A DNA stretch of 64,000 bases, from positions 38,172-102,171 of the forward strand of contig JAGHVO010000020.1 in assembly GCA_018064245.1 (NCBI GenBank), written 5' to 3'. The notes under the pieces were generated by a model that saw nothing but the letters and a program-made list of their open reading frames with translations, was not told the DNA's origin and ran no database searches. The position numbers and the translations under genes are program-made. Source of the stretch: Candidatus Colimorpha pelethequi. Lineage in GTDB: Bacteria; Bacteroidota; Bacteroidia; Bacteroidales; P3. Below, piece by piece: positions 51,337 through 61,063 of the stretch (position 1 is its first letter; the number at the start of each line of letters is the position of its first letter).

Positions 51337-52827
51337 TTAGTCGAGTTTCATTTCCTGAAGGAACTTCACGCTGGCGTGGATGTGTTTGTACATCACCTCG
51401 TCGATGTCCACGAAATTGACGACCTTGCGGTAGTCGGCAACTAACTTCTCGATGAAGGGGCTGCTCTTCAGAGGACGACGGAATTCCAAAGCCTGAGCGG
51501 CGTTGAAAATCTCGATACCCAACACGCGTTCGGTGTTTTCCATCACGCGGTAGCACTTGGTGGCTGCGTTGCCGCCCATGCTCACGAGGTCTTCCTGGTT
51601 CTGGCTGCTGGGGATACTGTCAACGCTGCAAGGCGTGCAGAGTTGCTTGCTCTGGCTTACGATAGCCGCCGCTGCATATTGAGGAATCATGAAACCGCTG
51701 TTGAGACCTGGCTTAGCGACGAGGAAACTGGGCAGACCGCGCTTGGCGTCGATAAGCTGATAGGTACGGCGTTCGCTGATGCTGCCGAGCTCGGCGACGG
51801 CGATAGCGAGGAAATCCAAAACCATAGCCATGGGCTCGCCGTGGAAGTGGCCGCCGGAAATGACGAGGTCTTCGTCAGGCAAAACGATAGGATTGTCGGT
51901 GGTGGAGTTGATTTCGGTCTCGATGACTGAAGCCACATAGGCGATGGTGTCTTTTGCTGCACCATGAACCTGAGGAGCGCAACGGAAACTATAAGGATCC
52001 TGAACGTGCTCTTTGTGACGTTTGATGATCTCGCTGCCTTCGGTATAGTTGCGTACGGCTTCGGCGGTCTGGAGTTGACCCTTGTGGGGACGTACCATGT
52101 GGAGTGATTCGAAGAAGGGTTCGATACGACCGTCAAAAGCGTCGAGGCTGAGGCTCAAAATCATATCGGACTGACGGCTGAGACGCTGAGCCTTGAGAAT
52201 GCACCAGGTTCCGTAGGCGCTCATGAACTGAGTGCCGTTGAGCAGTGCAAGACCTTCCTTGCTCTGAAGGGTGATGGGTTCCCAACCTTTTTCGGCATAG
52301 ACCTCCTTGACATCGCAGCGACGTCCTTTGTAATAGACATCACCCATGCCGAGGATGGCGGGAAGCATAAGGTTGGCGAGTGGGCAGAGGTCGCCGCTGG
52401 CGCCGAGGCTGCCTTGCTGATAGACAACGGGCAGAACATCGTTGTTGAAGCAGTCAACGAGACGCTGGGCGGTCTGGAGCTGGACGCCACTGTAACCGAA
52501 GCAGAAATTCTGCACCTTGAGCAGGAGCATGAGTTTTACAACCTCTTGGGGAACTTCGTCGCCCACGCCGCAAGCGTGGCTCATGACGAGGTTTTTCTGG
52601 AGCTGGCTGAGCTGCTCCTTGCTGATGGAAATGTTGCAGAGTGAACCGAAACCGGTGGTAACGCCGTAGATGGGCTCTTTCTGGGTTTCCATCTTTTTGT
52701 TCAGGTAATTGCGGCATTTGTTAATGCGAGCAATAGCATCTTCGCTCAGTGCGATGTCCATCTTCTTGTCGATAATTTCCTGTACACGGGCGAGGGTGAG
52801 TCGTTCGGAAGAAATATAGTGGGTCAT
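51337..52827 (-). CDS. hutH: Histidine ammonia-lyase
   Basis: Removes ammonia from L-histidine to give urocanate, the first step of histidine degradation. 496 aa. The MIO cofactor triad Ala143-Ser144-Gly145 is in GSLGASGDLCPLANL; Tyr54 is in YGVTTGFGS; the central helices carry STTDNPIVL and AAAIVSQSKQL. Members with tyrosine activity exist, so a tyrosine/histidine distinction rests on the active-site His/Leu position, which I do not resolve. Other hut genes are absent nearby except ftcD, ~9 kb away on the other strand. The 5' gap holds a composite repeat. Confidence 0.93.
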   Translation of the reverse strand: MTHYISSERLTLARVQEIIDKKMDIALSEDAIARINKCRNYLNKKMETQKEPIYGVTTGFGSLCNISISKEQLSQLQKNLVMSHACGVGDEVPQEVVKLMLLLKVQNFCFGYSGVQLQTAQRLVDCFNNDVLPVVYQQGSLGASGDLCPLANLMLPAILGMGDVYYKGRRCDVKEVYAEKGWEPITLQSKEGLALLNGTQFMSAYGTWCILKAQRLSRQSDMILSLSLDAFDGRIEPFFESLHMVRPHKGQLQTAEAVRNYTEGSEIIKRHKEHVQDPYSFRCAPQVHGAAKDTIAYVASVIETEINSTTDNPIVLPDEDLVISGGHFHGEPMAMVLDFLAIAVAELGSISERRTYQLIDAKRGLPSFLVAKPGLNSGFMIPQYAAAAIVSQSKQLCTPCSVDSIPSSQNQEDLVSMGGNAATKCYRVMENTERVLGIEIFNAAQALEFRRPLKSSPFIEKLVADYRKVVNFVDIDEVMYKHIHASVKFLQEMKLD

Positions 52828-52833
52828 GATATT

Positions 52834-52912
52834 TAAAAGTTAAGGGAATTAAAATTGAGAATGAGTTTAAAGTTCCAATTTGCTGTTCACTATTCACAAA
52901 TCACTGGTCACT
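52834..52912 (-). repeat. Composite junction repeat, DUF164 / hutH
   Basis: Read on the minus strand: GTGACCAGTGATTTGTGAAT, AGTGAACAGC, GGAACTTTAAACTCATTCTC, AATTTTAATTCCCTTAACTT. Module order along transcription matches 42246-42302 on the plus strand. Confidence 0.8.
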
Positions 52913-52920
52913 TTGTTATG

Positions 52921-53748
52921 TTATTTCAGCAACTCTGCTGCTTTGTTGGCGATGTCGTCATCAACAAGGATACGGCCGCAATGTTCGCATACGATGACTT
53001 TCTTGTGCATCTTGATTTCGGTTTGGCGTTGGGGCGGGATTTTGCTGAAGCAGCCACCGCAGGCGTCACGGTCGATGGTTACTACGGCAAGACCGTTGCG
53101 GGCTGCCTTGCGGATACGCTTGTATCCAGAGAGGTAGCGTTCGTCGATGTATTGTTCCTGCTCTTTAGATTTTGACAAGAGTCTCTCTTCGTCTTTTTCG
53201 GTTTCCTTGATGATGTCGTCAAGTTCGTCTTTCTTGATATTGAGCTCGTTCTGACGGTTGGAAAGCAAAAGATTGGCGGCTTCGATACGTTGGTTCAACT
53301 CCTTGATGCCAGCGTTGTCTTCGCGGTTTTTGCGTTCGCAGAGCTGGATTTCAAGACCTTGGAACTCGATTTCCTTGTTGATGGCCTCGTATTCGCGGTT
53401 GTTGCGAACGTTGCCCTGCTGCTTCTCGTAGTTTTTAATCATGGCATTGTGCTCCTCAATTTCTGCGTTGCGGGCCTTGATGCTGCTTTCCTTGAGGTTG
53501 ATATCGTTGGTGAAGTTTTCGATACGAGTCTGCAAACCTGCAATTTCATCTTCGAGGTCTTGGATAGACTGAGGCAACTCTCCGCGGATGATGCGGATCT
53601 TGTCGATCTCGGAATCCACACGCTGCAAGGTGTAAAGTGCTACCAATCGTTTTTCGATGGCAATATCAACATCGAGGAGATGCTGGTTCTCGGTGATGGG
53701 TTGTTCTAAGGTTTCGGTCTCTTGTGAGGTTGTAGCTTTTTTTGCCAT
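52921..53748 (-). CDS. Coiled-coil zinc-ribbon protein (DUF164 / C4-type)
   Basis: 275 aa: long coiled coil (~35-205) and a C-terminal zinc ribbon with four cysteines (DACGGCFSKIPPQ and VCEHCGRILVDDD). The family is related to CT398/FlgZ-like proteins and is usually encoded beside nif3, as here (the Nif3 gene ends 26 bases upstream of this start). Function unknown; links to RNA polymerase sigma-54 and to secretion have been reported for some members. It should be a soluble cytoplasmic protein, as it has no signal peptide. Confidence 0.88.
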   Translation of the reverse strand: MAKKATTSQETETLEQPITENQHLLDVDIAIEKRLVALYTLQRVDSEIDKIRIIRGELPQSIQDLEDEIAGLQTRIENFTNDINLKESSIKARNAEIEEHNAMIKNYEKQQGNVRNNREYEAINKEIEFQGLEIQLCERKNREDNAGIKELNQRIEAANLLLSNRQNELNIKKDELDDIIKETEKDEERLLSKSKEQEQYIDERYLSGYKRIRKAARNGLAVVTIDRDACGGCFSKIPPQRQTEIKMHKKVIVCEHCGRILVDDDIANKAAELLK

Positions 53749-53774
53749 TTTTAATATATTTTATTGTACAATAA

Positions 53775-54557
53775 TCAAATATAACGAACAAAGCCGCTGT
53801 CAACGGCAGCTATAAAACAAGCAAAGTTACTAAAATTTTTCGAAATAATAGAATAAATTAATTCTTTAGAGAATTGTTCGCTCTCGTAGTGACCGATGTC
53901 GGCAAGGATAATGCGGTTTTCGGCACGTTGAAAATCGTGGTATTTGAGGTCGCCTGTCAAGAAAACATCGGCTTTGGCGGCAATGGCATCGGAAATGAGA
54001 AAACTGCCTGCGCCTCCGCAGATGGCGATGCGTTGCACCTTGGTGTGGCAGGGGTTGCTGATGCGGAGCGTGGCAAGTCCTAAAGTCTGCTTGACATTGT
54101 TCCAAAAGTCCTCGGTAGCAATGCTTTGAGGCAACATGCCCACCATGCCGGCACCCACTTCGGGGTCGCCGTTGAAGGGTTTCAGAATGTGACAATCTGT
54201 CAGTCCGAGCTTCTGCGCCAATATGCCATTCACTCCGTCCTTGAGGTTGTCGAGGTTGGTGTGTGCTGCATAGACGCAGATTTGGTGCTGCGCCATTTTG
54301 AAGATCATTCTGCCGACGGTGTTGTTGGTCGTGATGCGTTTGATGCCACTGAAAATGAAGGGATGGTGTGTGACGATGAGGTTGCACTGCTTGGCGATAG
54401 CCTCGTCGATGACTTCGGGTGTGAGGTCGAGTGCCACCATCACGCCGCGAATTTCTTGCTGAGGGTTGCCGAAAAGAAACCCGGCGTTGTCGTAGTCTTC
54501 TTGATATTCAGGGTGAAAAGTAGCGTCAAGAAATGAAACGATTTCTGCTATTTTCAT
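53775..54557 (-). CDS. Nif3-family dinuclear metal-centre protein
   Basis: Hexameric toroid-forming protein (NIF3/YbgI, also named GTP cyclohydrolase I type 2-like); its function is not settled. 260 aa, the short form without the ~100-residue PII-like insert seen in many Bacteroidota members. Metal ligands: DYDNAGFLFG, VTHHPFIFSGIKRIT (H64-H65) and AHTNLDNLKDGVN, with C-terminal DIGHYESEQFSKELI. It is co-transcribed with the DUF164 gene downstream. The start ATG at 54557 is clear. Confidence 0.9.
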   Translation of the reverse strand: MKIAEIVSFLDATFHPEYQEDYDNAGFLFGNPQQEIRGVMVALDLTPEVIDEAIAKQCNLIVTHHPFIFSGIKRITTNNTVGRMIFKMAQHQICVYAAHTNLDNLKDGVNGILAQKLGLTDCHILKPFNGDPEVGAGMVGMLPQSIATEDFWNNVKQTLGLATLRISNPCHTKVQRIAICGGAGSFLISDAIAAKADVFLTGDLKYHDFQRAENRIILADIGHYESEQFSKELIYSIISKNFSNFACFIAAVDSGFVRYI

Positions 54558-54612
54558 GAGGAAAAATGTTAATGGGTTGTCGAAATTCTATTGAATCTGT
54601 CAATCGAATAAA

Positions 54613-54640
54613 AAAAAGGAAGTCGCGTGACTTCCTTTTT
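54613..54640 (-). terminator. Terminator after groL
   Basis: AAAAAGGAAGTC (54613-54624) pairs with GACTTCCTTTTT (54629-54640), four-base loop, just past the groL stop codon on the minus strand and upstream of nif3. Confidence 0.9.
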
Positions 54641-54657
54641 TATTGACAATCTGGGTA

Positions 54658-56298
<1,641 letters not shown>

Positions 56299-56330
56299 TT
56301 AATATTTTAATGTGATTGGTTGTGTTTTGT

Positions 56331-56370
56331 TGAATCTTCGAATCTTCTAAATCTTCGAATCTTCAAATCT
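56331..56370 (-). repeat. AATCTTC repeat between groS and groL
   Basis: Plus strand: TGAATCTTCGAATCTTCTAA, ATCTTCGAATCTTCAAATCT. Five units of 8-9 bases in the gene-gene gap. Unlike other sites, the plus-strand wording (AATCTTC) is antisense to these minus-strand genes. Confidence 0.75.
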
Positions 56371-56375
56371 GTTCT

Positions 56376-56645
56376 TTAGATGATAGCGTAGATGTCGCTT
56401 TCTTTCATAATCATATATTTGGTGCCGTCGAGTTCGATTTCGGTGCCGCTGTATTTGCCATACAAAACGCTGTCACCAACCTTAACGGTCATTTCGTGAT
56501 CCTTGGTGCCATTGCCAACAGCGATGACTTCGCCACGTTGCGGCTTTTCTTTTGCGGTGTCGGGGATGATGATTCCAGAGGCGGTCTTCTGTTCTGCTTC
56601 TGCAGGCTTGACCAAAACACGGTCTGCTAAAGGTCTAATGTTCAT
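56376..56645 (-). CDS. groS: Co-chaperonin GroES (10 kDa)
   Basis: Heptameric lid of the GroEL chamber. 89 aa, normal length. [20 protein letters not shown] is the family start, the mobile loop is [19 protein letters not shown] (~18-36), and [20 protein letters not shown] closes the barrel. It heads the groES-groEL operon. No CIRCE (TTAGCACTC-N9-GAGTGCTAA) is visible upstream; two other palindromes are (see 56681-56734). Confidence 0.98.
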   Translation of the reverse strand: MNIRPLADRVLVKPAEAEQKTASGIIIPDTAKEKPQRGEVIAVGNGTKDHEMTVKVGDSVLYGKYSGTEIELDGTKYMIMKESDIYAII

Positions 56646-56680
56646 AATGTGTATGTTTAAGTGTTAGTAATCAAAATTTG

Positions 56681-56734
56681 ACAATAGTTATTGTGCATTT
56701 TTTGTGCCAAAAAACATTTGGTGACAAATTGTCA
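56681..56734 (-). promoter_or_regulatory. Two palindromes upstream of groES
   Basis: ACAATA-GT-TATTGT (56681-56694) and TGACAA-A-TTGTCA (56722-56734) are perfect 6-bp inverted repeats 36-89 bases upstream of the groES start, in the gap shared with a divergent gene. Possible operators; no family can be named. Confidence 0.4.
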
Positions 56735-56853
56735 GTATTGTGTAATGGAAATACAAATTCATAAATCTCAAAAAAAAGTGTAAATTTGCAATTTTTCAAC
56801 GCGAATGACAACTAATTAATTGTACTATATTAATTAAATAAAATCAACTACCT

Positions 56854-57690
56854 ATGACTAAAAAAATCGTTTTCTTTGTGGCCTTGTTTTGCTTTGCTTC
56901 CTTTTCGGGAAAGGCTGCAGCCGGCTTCGACGGTTATGGTGCGACGCACAAATCTGCCTCTTGCCAAGGTATAGGTAACACACCTTTTGCCATCGGTATT
57001 GGCGCCGATTTTGGCGTAAGCACCGAGGCTTTCAACTTTGGTTTTCCTATTGAACTGCGCCTTAACAGCCTTGACGACAGATTCACGTTCCGCTTTGGAG
57101 AAAGAATATCTTTCCATGAAGGTGGAGATGATTCGGCCGTTTATGACGATCCTTATTTCCATTCGCTTATGTGGCAGCCTACGGTCGGTTTTACGCAGTT
57201 TTCCACCTATGCGGCTATTCGATGGAATTTTTTGGAAATCGACCGTCATGTGGTGCTTTTTGCGGGATTGGGCTATTATTTTAATGTGAATCGCAGGGGT
57301 CGTGTGTATATGGACATTCCTACGGTATCTTATATTCACGGCAATCCCGTATATGATTTTGGTAACGGAAGAGATTTTAAACGTTTTGATTTCGAAGATA
57401 TTGTAAATCCAATAAGTCATTCCGCCCGTTTTGAATTGGGTTTGGAATGCTCTTTTATGGAATTGTCGATGTTTCTTTCCTTCGACATCACCAAGCCTTA
57501 CAATATCTATAACGCATCGCAAAATGTCTATTACGACATAAACGGCGTAGATGACGTCATTCATTACGAACAGATGCCTGGCAATGTTGAGGCTAATTTC
57601 TACTCTTTCAGAAATATCCAGTATGCAATGACCGACATCTGCTATTTTGGCATGTCGTTGAAATTTTTCTTGTTTGGCGGCTGGGATTGA
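56854..57690 (+). CDS. Hypothetical outer membrane protein (278 aa)
   Basis: Signal peptide MTKKIVFFVALFCFASFSGKAAA, then a repeated pattern of amphipathic strands with aromatic ends (AIGIGADFGVSTEAFNFG, RHVVLFAGLGYYFNVNRRG, SFMELSMFLSFDITKPY, YFGMSLKFFLFGGWD). That is consistent with an 8- to 10-strand outer membrane barrel. Unrecognised family, function unknown. A -7 element TAAATTTG (56781-56788) lies 65 bases upstream, in the gap shared with the divergent groES. It is followed 60 bases later by the M13 peptidase. Confidence 0.7.
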   Translation: MTKKIVFFVALFCFASFSGKAAAGFDGYGATHKSASCQGIGNTPFAIGIGADFGVSTEAFNFGFPIELRLNSLDDRFTFRFGERISFHEGGDDSAVYDDPYFHSLMWQPTVGFTQFSTYAAIRWNFLEIDRHVVLFAGLGYYFNVNRRGRVYMDIPTVSYIHGNPVYDFGNGRDFKRFDFEDIVNPISHSARFELGLECSFMELSMFLSFDITKPYNIYNASQNVYYDINGVDDVIHYEQMPGNVEANFYSFRNIQYAMTDICYFGMSLKFFLFGGWD

Positions 57691-57750
57691 TGATTCTTTA
57701 GCAATGCTACTTTGATATTGTTACAATTTTATATTTAAATTCATAATACC

Positions 57751-59796
57751 ATGAAAAAAACTTTATTAGCAGTTATGAGTATTGCTCTTGTTGCTACAGC
57801 TTGCCATCGTAACGAAAAGGTTGAGCTGACTTCGGGTGTTCATTTTGAGAACATGGACACCACTGTAGATCCCGCTGAGGATTTCTACCGCTATGCATGT
57901 GGCGGATGGATGGACAGCCATCCTTTGGATGCTGAACATGCTCGCTACGGTTCCTTCGACCTCTTGGCCGAGAACAACCAAAAACAGCTTCGTTCCATCA
58001 TCGATTCGGTGAGCGTGGCCAAGAACCAGCCGGGCAGCGTGGCAGACAAAATCGCTACGCTTTACAACCTTGGTATGGATAGCGCAACCCTTCAGAAACA
58101 GGGCGCTGAACCTATCGCCGCTTTGATGCAGGAAATCACCGGACTTAAGGACCGCAAGGCTCTTACCGCCGAATTGGCACAGCTCCATCTTCAGGGTATC
58201 GATCCTTTCTTCGCGCTCTTCAGCGAAGCCGACCCCGCCAACAGCAAGATGCAGATTGCATGGATTTATCAGACTGGTATCGGTATGGGCGAACGCGACT
58301 ACTACCTCGAAGCCAAGAACGCTCCTTTGCGTGACGCCTACATGAACCTAATGACTACCGAGTTCGCGCTCGCTGGCTACGACAAACTCGCCAACCTTCC
58401 CGCCAACCAACTCGCCAAGATGGTGATGAACATCGAGACTCGTTTGGCAAAGGCTCAGTACGACAACCTCACCAACCGTGATCCTTTCAAGACTTACCAC
58501 ATGACCAAACTCGCCGACGCCGAGAAGATGGCTGCCGCTATCGATTTCAAGAACTATTTCGCCGCTATGGGTCTGCCCAAGCTCGAAAGCTTCAACATGT
58601 GTCAGCCCGAATACATCGCAGAAGTGTCAAAAGTACTTGCTACAGAGAATGTTGAGAGTATCAAGGCATACTATGCATGGAACATCATCAACTTGGCAGC
58701 TGCTTATTTGAGCGATGATTTCGTGGATGCAAACTTCGCCTTCTACGGCAAGGAAATGTCAGGTCGTGAGCAGAACCGTCCTCGTTGGAAACGCGTAACT
58801 TCTACCATTGATGGCGCTCTCAGCGAAGCTCTCGGACAGCTCTATGTCGAGAAATATTTCCCCAAAGAGGCCAAAGACCGCATGGTTACCCTCGTTGACA
58901 ACCTCAAGGAAGCATTTGCCCAGCGCATCGAAGGTGCCGCTTGGATGAGCGACATGACCAAGGCAAAGGCTCTCGAAAAACTTTCCGCTATCCTCGTCAA
59001 GGTTGGCTATCCCGACAAGTGGCGTGACTACAGCAAGCTTGAAATCAAGAACGACAGCTACTTTGCCAATGTGTTGCGCAGCAATCGTTTTGATGTTGAT
59101 TACATGATAAGCAAAATCGACAAGCCCACCGATCGCAACGAATGGCAGATGCCACCTCAGATGGTCAACGCTTACTACAATCCTTCCACCAACGAAATCT
59201 GCTTCCCCGCAGGTATCTTGCAGCCTCCTTTCTTTGACATGAACGCTGACGACGCTGTAAACTACGGCGCTATCGGAGTTGTTATCGGACACGAAATGAC
59301 TCACGGCTTCGACGACCAAGGTCGCCATTACGACCTCGACGGCAACCTCGCCGACTGGTGGCAGCCCTCCGACGCCGAGAATTTCTCCAAGAATGCCCAG
59401 GTGCTTGTTGAACATTTCAACGGCATCAAGGTGCTTGACGATCCTGAAACCTACGCTAATGGTGAATACACCCTTGGAGAGAACATCGCCGACAATGGTG
59501 GTTTGAACATTTCCTTCCTCGCCATGCAGAACGCTATCGAAAAACTGCAAGTCAACAAGGAAAAGATGGACGGCTTTACTCCTGAACAGCGCTTCTTCCT
59601 TGCCTACGCAGGCGTTTGGGCTGGCAACATCCGCGACAAAGAGGCTTTGCGTCTTACCACCGAAGATGTCCACTCTCTTGGCAAATGGCGTGTAAATGGC
59701 ACCTTGCCACATATCACTGCATTCCAGGAAGCTTGGGGAATCAAGGAAGGTAACGGTATGTATCTCGCTCCCGAAAAACGCGTTACCCTCTGGTAA
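57751..59796 (+). CDS. pepO: M13-family zinc endopeptidase lipoprotein
   Basis: Neprilysin/PepO-type metalloendopeptidase that cuts short peptides, anchored in the envelope (lipobox Cys18 in ALVATAC). 681 aa. The zinc site is HExxH in GHEMTHGFDD (H514, E515, H518), with the third ligand Glu in GENIADNGGLN (~577). NAYYNPSTNEICFPAGILQPP is the substrate-binding N-A-Y-Y motif, and the C-terminal ends in KRVTLW, the family tail. The N-terminal cap (~30-400) completes the closed shell. A terminator at 59822 ends the unit. Confidence 0.95.
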   Translation: MKKTLLAVMSIALVATACHRNEKVELTSGVHFENMDTTVDPAEDFYRYACGGWMDSHPLDAEHARYGSFDLLAENNQKQLRSIIDSVSVAKNQPGSVADKIATLYNLGMDSATLQKQGAEPIAALMQEITGLKDRKALTAELAQLHLQGIDPFFALFSEADPANSKMQIAWIYQTGIGMGERDYYLEAKNAPLRDAYMNLMTTEFALAGYDKLANLPANQLAKMVMNIETRLAKAQYDNLTNRDPFKTYHMTKLADAEKMAAAIDFKNYFAAMGLPKLESFNMCQPEYIAEVSKVLATENVESIKAYYAWNIINLAAAYLSDDFVDANFAFYGKEMSGREQNRPRWKRVTSTIDGALSEALGQLYVEKYFPKEAKDRMVTLVDNLKEAFAQRIEGAAWMSDMTKAKALEKLSAILVKVGYPDKWRDYSKLEIKNDSYFANVLRSNRFDVDYMISKIDKPTDRNEWQMPPQMVNAYYNPSTNEICFPAGILQPPFFDMNADDAVNYGAIGVVIGHEMTHGFDDQGRHYDLDGNLADWWQPSDAENFSKNAQVLVEHFNGIKVLDDPETYANGEYTLGENIADNGGLNISFLAMQNAIEKLQVNKEKMDGFTPEQRFFLAYAGVWAGNIRDKEALRLTTEDVHSLGKWRVNGTLPHITAFQEAWGIKEGNGMYLAPEKRVTLW

Positions 59797-59821
59797 TTCA
59801 TTACCCTATAGCATAAATGAC

Positions 59822-59855
59822 AAAAGGCCCGACGAATGTCGGGCCTTTTGTTTTT
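59822..59855 (+). terminator. Terminator after pepO
   Basis: AAAAGGCCCGAC (59822-59833), loop GAAT, GTCGGGCCTTTT (59838-59849), then GTTTTT. It serves pepO and, by its A tract, the convergent HTH gene. Confidence 0.93.
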
Positions 59856-59868
59856 GATGGAGAATTTG

Positions 59869-60300
59869 TCAACCCTTTGCAGGTATGAGGAATTGCTGTG
59901 GAACGTCTTTGATTTTTCCAATCCGCTGCAGTCGGTACCAGATAGCGCGTTCGGAACGTTGCAAGTACTGGGCTATCTTGTCGGTTGAGATGCCCGAGTC
60001 GAAATCTTTTTCCAATCGCTCGTCGTCAGTCTCGTTCCATTTTTGATTGGCGTAAATCGGTCTCCCTTCTTGAGATTCTTTTTGGTGTGCATCTTTCTCT
60101 ATTCGCTCCATTTCAACGATGGCTTTGTCGATGTGCTCCCGCAACGCAATCAACTCTTGGCGGTTCAAATAGATGCGCTCTCCATGGTAGGTGCCGTCTT
60201 CTAGTTTGCGACTTTGCGCAATTTGCAAGTTCGGCTGAAACTGTCTTTTGCTCGTGCTCATGAAAATCATGCCTTGTCTCGTAATAAATCTTTCGTTCAT
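59869..60300 (-). CDS. Putative DNA-binding protein with Myb-like helix-turn-helix
   Basis: 143 aa, no named family. N-terminal part basic (MSTSKRQFQPNLQIAQSRKL), the middle a helix (LNRQELIALREHIDKAIVEMERIEKDA). The C-terminal ~45 residues fit a Myb/homeodomain-like trihelical fold: KWNETDDERLEKDFDSGIST, DKIAQYLQRSERAIWYRLQR, IGKI (Trp at start, R-S-E-x-A-I-x-x-R-L in the recognition helix). Starts at ATG 60300, 60267 or 60261; the outermost is used here. It is divergent from the two-gene unit at 60446 across a palindrome-rich promoter, as expected for a local regulator. Confidence 0.7.
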   Translation of the reverse strand: MNERFITRQGMIFMSTSKRQFQPNLQIAQSRKLEDGTYHGERIYLNRQELIALREHIDKAIVEMERIEKDAHQKESQEGRPIYANQKWNETDDERLEKDFDSGISTDKIAQYLQRSERAIWYRLQRIGKIKDVPQQFLIPAKG

Positions 60301-60351
60301 GGTGTGTAAATTTTAAGTTATTTGAATTTGTTTTCGTTTTGTTTTCTGTTG

Positions 60352-60382
60352 CAAAAGTACATCTATTCGCCAAGGCGGCAAA
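60352..60382 (-). promoter_or_regulatory. Promoter for the HTH gene (minus strand)
   Basis: On the minus strand TTTG (60382-60379), 19 bases, TACTTTTG (60359-60352): a full consensus match. The -33 region lies inside the palindrome at 60369-60390. Confidence 0.7.
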
Positions 60383-60400
60383 ATCTTGGCAAGGCTTGCC
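60369..60400. promoter_or_regulatory. Nested palindromes in the divergent promoter
   Basis: GCCAAG (60369-60374) pairs with CTTGGC (60385-60390), and GGCAAG-G-CTTGCC (60388-60400) is a perfect 13-base palindrome overlapping it. They cover the -33 of the minus promoter and lie just upstream of the plus -7 element, TATCTTTG at 60422-60429. Confidence 0.55.
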
Positions 60401-60445
60401 GAAAAATCATCCTTTTTTTCTTATCTTTGCAAAATAATATAAGAT

Positions 60446-61063
60446 ATGGAACATTTTCTTGGCTTTGAGGCTTTTTTGGCGTTGGACGCGCTTACCCTTT
60501 GTCCCCAGTCGGAATCCGTGGCGGAAGAAGAGTCGGACTACGGCTCCGAAGAGTGGCTCGAGCAGATGGAGGCTTTCCAACTGCTGAATCTCGTGCGTAT
60601 CGCTTCCACAAAACTGCAGTCGATGGGAATTTCCTCGCAGGACATATTTTCGTCGATTGATACTTCTCGCGAGGAACCGATTCGCATCACGGACAACTAC
60701 CGCATTTTCTTGCCTAATCGTGGAAATATGGAGATTGAGATGCGTCCGCTCGTCAAGGCGTTATTTATCCTGTTTCTCAAACATCCCGAAGGAATCCGCT
60801 TCAAGGAACTATCTGATTATCGAAAGGAATTGCTTGACATCTACGGACATATATCGCATCGAAGCAGCCAAGAGGATATTGTATTGAGTGTGGAGAAACT
60901 TATCAATCCCATCGACAATTCTGTCAATATTAGCAGCTCAAGATTAAGCCGTGCGCTTTCTAACTATTTCGACAAAAGTACCTTGGGTAAGTATGTCATT
61001 CAAGGTGCCGCTGGACAGCCCAAGTCCATCGCTTTGAATCGTTCGTATGTAATATGGGAATGA
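60446..61063 (+). CDS. Hypothetical protein with winged-helix-like C-terminal half
   Basis: 205 aa, unrecognised. The first ~60 residues are acidic and helical (VAEEESDYGSEEWLEQMEAF). Residues ~65-110 look like a small beta domain (PIRITDNYRIFLPNRGNMEI). The C-terminal half (~112-205) resembles a winged helix: RPLVKALFILFLKHPEGIRF, KELSDYRKELLDIYGHIS, SSSRLSRALSNYFDKSTLG, RSYVIWE. Transcription control or DNA binding is a guess. It overlaps the next gene by four bases (ATGA at 61060-61063). Confidence 0.65.
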   Translation: MEHFLGFEAFLALDALTLCPQSESVAEEESDYGSEEWLEQMEAFQLLNLVRIASTKLQSMGISSQDIFSSIDTSREEPIRITDNYRIFLPNRGNMEIEMRPLVKALFILFLKHPEGIRFKELSDYRKELLDIYGHISHRSSQEDIVLSVEKLINPIDNSVNISSSRLSRALSNYFDKSTLGKYVIQGAAGQPKSIALNRSYVIWE

